NCBI GenBank assembly: GCA_947330515.1
Contig: CAMZOE010000010.1
Location: 21,883-85,882, forward strand
Length of the DNA: 64,000 nt
Origin: an uncultured Mycoplasmataceae bacterium
GTDB taxonomy: Bacteria; Bacillota_I; Bacilli_A; Mycoplasmatales; Hepatoplasmataceae
Direction of reading: 5' to 3'
Part shown: in pieces, positions 58,591-64,000 of the stretch
Position numbering within the stretch: the first letter of the stretch is position 1
How the letters are laid out: each line of letters starts with the position of its first letter
Position numbers and translations under genes: made by a program
The notes under the pieces: generated by a model
The model's input: only the letters and a program-made list of their open reading frames with translations
Databases searched by the model: none
What the model was told of the DNA's origin: nothing

Positions 58591-59441
58591 TATTTTTTAC
58601 CATTCCTTCTTTTAATGATGTATTTATTTGAAGCTTTATTAGCTTTACGTGTTTTAACACCCATTGCTTTTTTACCTCAAGGAGTCATTGGAGATTTTCT
58701 ACCAACTGGTGATTTTCCTTCTCCTCCTCCATGGGGATGATCATTAGGATTCATTACAGACCCTCTAACTGTTGGTCTAATTCCTTTATGACGATTACGT
58801 CCTGCTTTTCCAATTCTTTCTAGTGAATGAGCAGCATTTGAAACTTCCCCGATTGTAGCTCTATTAGATGCTAAGATTTTTCTTCTTTCACCTGATGCAA
58901 GCCTAACAATTACATATCTTTCAGATTCATCTTTTCCAAGTAATTGAGCAGATGTTCCGGCAGTTCTAATTAATTGTCCACCTTTTTTAGGTTTTAATTC
59001 AATATTATGAATTATTGTCCCTTCAGGCATGTTTTCCATTGCACAAGAATTTCCTTCTGCAATTTCAACTTCTTCTCCTGATAAAACAGTTTGTCCAACT
59101 TTCATATTTTTAGTGGCTAAAATATAACGTTTTTCACCATCTAAATAATGTAGTAAAGCAATAAAAGCAGTTCTATTTGGATCGTATTCAATTGATGCTA
59201 CTTTTGCAGGAACATTGTCTTTGTTTCTTTTAAAATCAATAATACGATATCTTCTTTTAACTCCTCCACCTTTATGACGAACAGTTATTGAACCTGAATT
59301 ATTACGACCTGATTTTTTATTTAAAGGTACTAAAAGGCTTTTTTCTGGTTTATCGGTAGTAATTGTATTTTTATAAATAACAACTGATGAATTTCTTCTA
59401 CCAGGTGATGTTGGTTTATACTTTTTTATTTGTTGTGCCAT
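58590..59441 (-). CDS. rplB: Ribosomal protein L2
   Basis: '[15 protein letters not shown]...[47 protein letters not shown]' pattern. Confidence 0.97.
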
Positions 59442-59450
59442 AATTACTCC

Positions 59451-59822
59451 TTATTTTTTACCATTCATAATTTTATCTGTATTGATAATTTTTAATCTTG
59501 ATTTTTTCTTACCTTTTTCGTTGTTTTCAACACCTTGAGAACCATATATTGGAATTGATCCCTCGGAAAGATATACCATAGCTTTTTTATAACCTCTAGT
59601 TTTTCCTTCATATTTACCAAGACGTTTAGCTTTAGGTTTTACTACTTGCATTCTGATTTTAGAAATTTTAACATTTGAATTAGCAAAAATAATTAAGATA
59701 GCTCTTTTAACATCTGTTTTAGTTGCTTTTTTATTTACTTCAAATGAATAAACATTATTTTCTAAAAGACTTGAAGATTTTTCAGTAATTATTGGTTTGA
59801 TAATAATATCATTTATATTCAT
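59451..59822 (-). CDS. rplW: Ribosomal protein L23
   Basis: 'IIIKPIITEKSSSLLENNVYSFEVNKKATKTDVKRAI'. Confidence 0.95.
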   Translation of the reverse strand: MNINDIIIKPIITEKSSSLLENNVYSFEVNKKATKTDVKRAILIIFANSNVKISKIRMQVVKPKAKRLGKYEGKTRGYKKAMVYLSEGSIPIYGSQGVENNEKGKKKSRLKIINTDKIMNGKK

Positions 59823-59823
59823 T

Positions 59824-60456
59824 TTATTCAAGCCCCTTTTCTACTAACTTTAATACTTCTTGAGAAGAGAAAATAACATCAGAATTAATAATATCTTCTA
59901 AAGTTAATTCTTTAAATGGTACAGCAAGAACATTCCCTAAATTTCTTGATGATAGGTATGTTTTGTAATCTGATTTATCACCTTTTAAAAGAATAATGAT
60001 TTTTTTATCTTCACTTTTAAAGTTTTTTAGCATTTGAACAAAATCTGATGTTTTTGGATGATTAAACTCAATTGCATCAAAAACGATGATTTCATTATCT
60101 TTTGCTTTTTGTGATCAACCTGATTTAAAAGCTAATTTTCTAACTTTTTTATTTACTTTAAGAGTATAGTTTTCCATTCCTGTTGGTCCGAAAACAACTC
60201 CCCCACCTCTTCATTGTGGTGAACGGATTGAACCTTGTCTAGCTCTCCCTGTTCCTTTTTGTTTTCAAGGTTTTCTTCCTCCACCAGAAACTTCAGTTCT
60301 AGTTTTTGTTTTTTTAGTTCCTTGACGTTTTGCAGCTCTTTCAGAAAGAATTAAATCAAACATTGCTTGATTATGTGGTTCGATTCCAAATACTTCATTA
60401 CTTATTTCAATTTTAGAAACTTCTTTTCCTAAAACATTAAATACTTTTAATTCCAT
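59824..60456 (-). CDS. rplD: Ribosomal protein L4
   Basis: '[48 protein letters not shown]'. Confidence 0.97.
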
Positions 60457-60459
60457 AAT

Positions 60460-61383
60460 TTAGTTCTCCCCCTCTTTTTCTTCTTTTGCTTTAACTGTTT
60501 CTTTTGCTTTAGTAACAGATTTTCTTAGTTCATCTAAAGAAAGTTTGTTTGAATTACTAATTCCAAGTTCTTGCGCTTGAGTTAATAATTCTTTTTGCTC
60601 TTGAAGTTCTTTATCATGAATTTCTTTTGCAGCAACAATAGCTTCTTTCATTTCCTCAATTGACATTTTTGAATTTAATGAAGCTGAATATTTTTTACCT
60701 TCTTCGATAAGTTCATTTTTGATTTTTTCTTGTTGTAAATTAACTAAAGAATAATCAGTTAATAATGTTGATTTTTTAATTGATTCTTTAATAATTACAT
60801 AAGATTTATTAGGACCTGGAATTGATCCTTTAATTAAAACATAATTATTTTCTAAATCAATTTTTAAAATTGGTAAATTTTGAATTGTTTTTTGTTCACT
60901 ACCCATATGTCCAGGTAATTTTTTAGTTTTTTTAACTGTTCCACGGATATCTCCTAAAGAACCTGAACCCCTATGATATTTAGAACCATGGGCTTTTGGA
61001 CCAATACTATAATTATGTCTTTTTATTGATCCTTGAAATCCTTTACCTTTTGAAATACCAGTAACATCTACATAAGTATTTTCTTCAAATATAGAAGCTT
61101 GAATTGTTGAACCAGGTTCAAACCCTTCCATATTACGAATTTCTTTTATAAAATATTTTGGAGTTGCATTAACTTTTTTAAATTGTCCTTGATCAGGTTT
61201 ATTTGTTCTTGAGATTTTTTTATCCTCATAACCTAACTTAAGTGCAACATATCCATCTGATTCTTGAGTTTTAGCTTGTAAAACAACATTTGGTTTAACT
61301 TCAATAACTGTTACAGGAATTGCTTTCCCATCAGCGCTAAACACATGTGTCATTCCGGCTTTTCTTCCTAGAATACCTTTCAT
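60460..61383 (-). CDS. rplC: Ribosomal protein L3 with ~100-aa C-terminal extension
   Basis: '[15 protein letters not shown]...[40 protein letters not shown]' then a helical E/K-rich tail. Confidence 0.96.
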   Translation of the reverse strand: MKGILGRKAGMTHVFSADGKAIPVTVIEVKPNVVLQAKTQESDGYVALKLGYEDKKISRTNKPDQGQFKKVNATPKYFIKEIRNMEGFEPGSTIQASIFEENTYVDVTGISKGKGFQGSIKRHNYSIGPKAHGSKYHRGSGSLGDIRGTVKKTKKLPGHMGSEQKTIQNLPILKIDLENNYVLIKGSIPGPNKSYVIIKESIKKSTLLTDYSLVNLQQEKIKNELIEEGKKYSASLNSKMSIEEMKEAIVAAKEIHDKELQEQKELLTQAQELGISNSNKLSLDELRKSVTKAKETVKAKEEKEGEN

Positions 61384-61480
61384 AATATATTCTCCATTCA
61401 TTGGCTTTTTATTCATTGTTTTTTCATGTAAAACATAAAAAAATTAAATAAAAGCTTGACACTAAATAGTTTTTAAACGA

Positions 61481-61792
61481 TTAAACGTTTTTTATTTGAA
61501 CTGTAACTCCTGTAGGAATAGCTATCCTATTCAATTTATCAATAGTTTCTTTATTGTAATTATGAATACCAACTAAACGTTTATGTGTTCTTAGTTCAAA
61601 TTGTTCTCTAGATTTTTTATATTTATGTACAGCTCTTAAAACTGTAAATACTTCTCTATGAGTCGGTAATGGAACTGGTCCATAAATATCCGCACCCGTA
61701 GATTTAACTACATCAATTATTTTTTTTGTAGTTGCATCTATTAAATTTGAATCATATGATTTTAATTTAATTCTAATTTCGTTACTTTCCAT
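61481..61792 (-). CDS. rpsJ: Ribosomal protein S10
   Basis: 'IRIKLKSYDSNLIDATTKKIIDVVKSTGADIYGPVPLPTHREVFTVLRAVHKYKKSREQFELRTHKRLV'. Confidence 0.97.
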   Translation of the reverse strand: MESNEIRIKLKSYDSNLIDATTKKIIDVVKSTGADIYGPVPLPTHREVFTVLRAVHKYKKSREQFELRTHKRLVGIHNYNKETIDKLNRIAIPTGVTVQIKNV

Positions 61793-61912
61793 GAAATTTC
61801 CTTTTTTTTCCACTATTTTGTGTGTGTCAATTAAGGTACTTTAATACCATTTTTATTTTATCAAAAAATGAAGAAAAAAAAATTTTTTTTTATATAATTT
61901 AAAAAGAAAAAA

Positions 61913-61958
61913 ATTCATTATAAATAGGTTTACTTTTTAATACCTTAATATAATGAAT
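61913..61958. terminator. Long inverted repeat upstream of the S10 operon
   Basis: ATTCATTATA...AGGT...ACCT...TATAATGAAT followed by T-rich sequence. Confidence 0.6.
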
Positions 61959-62001
61959 ATTTATTTTTTTCTTAATACAATTAAAACTTTTTTTCTATAA
62001 A

Positions 62002-62868
62002 TTAGTTTTTTTCTACTTCTTTTGTTTCACTATCAATAGTTTTATTTATTGAATTCTTTTCTTTGTTTTTTTTCTCTGGTTTAATTTGTTTTTCAACAAC
62101 GCTTTTAAAAAACTCTTCTGGAACAACAAAACTTTTTTTAGATTTTTTCATTTCATCTAAATCATGAATAGATATTGTTTCTTTTGCTAAACTAGTTTTA
62201 TTTGCCCAATTTCATTCACCATAAAAAGGAAATTCTGGATACATTCCACTTCAAACAGCTTTATTATCATTTCTCTTAAAATTAATATAAAAAATCTTTT
62301 CAATATGATCATCATCTTTAGAATTTACCACTAATGTTGATAATCTAACATTATTTTCTTTAACATTTATTAAAACATTATAAATAAAGAAGCTTAAAAA
62401 GTTTTCTTCATTTTCTTCAATTTTATGAGATCTTTCCAAAACTTCAATACTAAGTTTTAATTTTCAATCGAAAGGATTACTTTTATCTCAACTAATTTCA
62501 TTCATTTCTAAATGAAATATTTCTTGAGGAGTAATAATTTCAGAATTCCATCCTGATTTAATTTTAATTTCATTAACAACACAAATTTTTGATGAAACAA
62601 TGTTTGAACCTCAAAAATTATGTAAATATCTTTTAATATAAATTCTAACAAGTAATGGTTTTAAAAAATGAATAAAAACAATTAAGAATAAAACAATTAA
62701 TGTAAAAATTTCTGAATAAAATTTAATTACTTCTGATTTTTCTACAATTCCAGTAATTACAAAAATTCCAGAAATTAATGCTATAATGTGCAAAACAAAA
62801 CTTGTTTTTTCAATTATCTCATAAATAATTGAACCTTCTACATGATTAGTTTGATATTTCTTTTTAAT
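62002..62868 (-). CDS. Hypothetical two-TM membrane protein with charged C-terminal tail
   Basis: Merged 288-aa ORF; start appears to be ATT, 6 nt after GGAG. Confidence 0.7.
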
Positions 62869-62946
62869 AAAAAACTCCTTTTTTTATGAATAATTCTTAT
62901 ATAAAATAATTTTTTTATATAATATAATTTTATCCAATAATGAATA

Positions 62947-62984
62947 AAAAAGCAAGACATATTATAAAATATGTCTTGCTTTTA
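62947..62984 (-). terminator. Strong terminator hairpin downstream of EIIB-like gene
   Basis: AAAAAGCAAGACATATT-ATAA-AATATGTCTTGCTTTTATTT. Confidence 0.75.
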
Positions 62985-63013
62985 TTTATTTAATTAATTA
63001 TTAAAATAAAATT

Positions 63014-64000
63014 TTAATCTAATAAATTATTTAGTGCTTGAACTAAAGAATCAACTTCTCCGTTTCAAATTAATTGGAAAGAATTTGCTCTTCCTACAAT
63101 ACTTTTAACATCTAGAGTTGTTATTTTTTCATCATCAACATTTTTTCTATTTTCTACTTTTATAGAAATTCTTGTAATATTACTTTTAATTGTTTTAACA
63201 TTACTTTTACCACCAAGAAAACCAAGTAATAATTTTGCAGTTTCTTTATCTTCTTCAGAAATTGTTACTTGTTGTTCTTCAAAAACTTCTTTTGATTTTG
63301 AGTATTCTTTTGTTTTAGTTTTTTCTTGAATAGGTGATGATTTTTGATCAGTTGTTTCTTTTTCAACAGTGGCTTTTTCAGCAGCGGCTTTTTTTGCTTT
63401 AGCTAATTCTTTTTGACGTTTTTTCTCTTCATGAAGTTTTTTATCTGCTTCTGCTTTTGCTTTAGCTTTTGCATGAGCTTCTTCACGTTTTTTTTCTTTT
63501 TCTTTTTCTAACGCTTCTTTTCTTGCTTTTTTGTCTGCTTCTTCTTTTGCTTTTGCTTGTGCGGCTTTTTTGTCTGCTTCTTCTTTAGCTTGTTGTTGTT
63601 CTTTTGCTTGTGCAGCTTTTTTATCAGCTTCTGCTTTAACTTGTTGTTGTGTTTTTGCTTGTGCAGCTTTTTTATCTTCTTCAATTTTATTTTGATCTAT
63701 TTGTGTTTCTAAAGTTTCTTTTAATTCTTTAAGAATTTCAAGAGCTTCTTCTACTTCTTTAACATCATTAGATTCATCAACTATTACTATTTCATCAGCA
63801 ATAATTTCTTTTGTTAAATTGTTGATTAATTGATACTCTTTTTCAACCGCTTCAACATTATAACTAACTTTTCCTGATTTCATATCTCTTAGTTCTGATT
63901 TTAGAAGATCGGCTTCTCCACCAAAAATAACTTGTAAATTTTTATCTTTACCTGAAACTCCTGCAGCTCCAAGTTCTTTTAATAAATCATCATGAACTAG
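63014..64000 (-). CDS. PTS EIIB-like protein (5' end outside window) with KA-rich linker and second degenerate EIIB-like domain
   Basis: N-terminal part in window 'LKELGAAGVSGKDKNLQVIFGGEADLLKSELRDM' and C-terminal 'AKLLLGFLGGKSNVKTIKSNITRISIKV...VGRANSFQLIWNGEVDSLVQALNNLL' both fit the PTS EIIB pattern. Confidence 0.65.
63533..63673. repeat. 17-aa (51-bp) repeats in EIIB-like linker
   Basis: KKAAQAKTQQQVKAEAD / KKAAQAKEQQQAKEEAD / KKAAQAKAKEEAD. Confidence 0.85.

Overview
AT-rich mollicute chromosome segment using genetic code 4 (UGA = Trp). The supplied ORF track breaks at nearly every TGA, so I merged same-frame fragments by reading TGA as Trp. A tRNA-Trp with anticodon UCA lies in the window. 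Almost everything is on the minus strand. Contents: oppC/oppB/oppA-like transporter; ECF S-component-like protein; tyrS; M42 peptidase; two tandem degV genes (+ strand); tRNA-Trp(UCA); acyl carrier protein; a 1271-aa FtsX-like permease; proS; a pst phosphate locus (pstS, fused pstC-pstA, pstB with a ~200-aa coiled-coil N-terminus, phoU-like); pcrA/uvrD; RDD protein; folD; t6A genes tsaD/tsaB/tsaE with asnS; tRNA-His; trmB; leuS without a CP1 editing domain; a 1889-aa protein with a degenerate ATPase head and a very long coiled coil; tRNA-Ile; rpsI/rplM/truA/ecfT/ecfA2/ecfA1; the S10-spc-alpha ribosomal protein cluster interrupted by a PnuC-like membrane gene; and, at the right edge, a PTS EIIB-like protein with a KA-rich repeat linker and a second EIIB-like domain lacking the catalytic Cys. 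The CP1-less LeuRS resembles what is known from Mycoplasma mobile, so M. mobile or a close relative is a reasonable inference, but I could not check it. Strongest leads: the giant degenerate-ATPase/coiled-coil protein, the double EIIB protein, two genes that appear to start with AUU, a probable leaderless leuS start inside a 26-bp palindrome, and a degenerate GGDEF-like protein.
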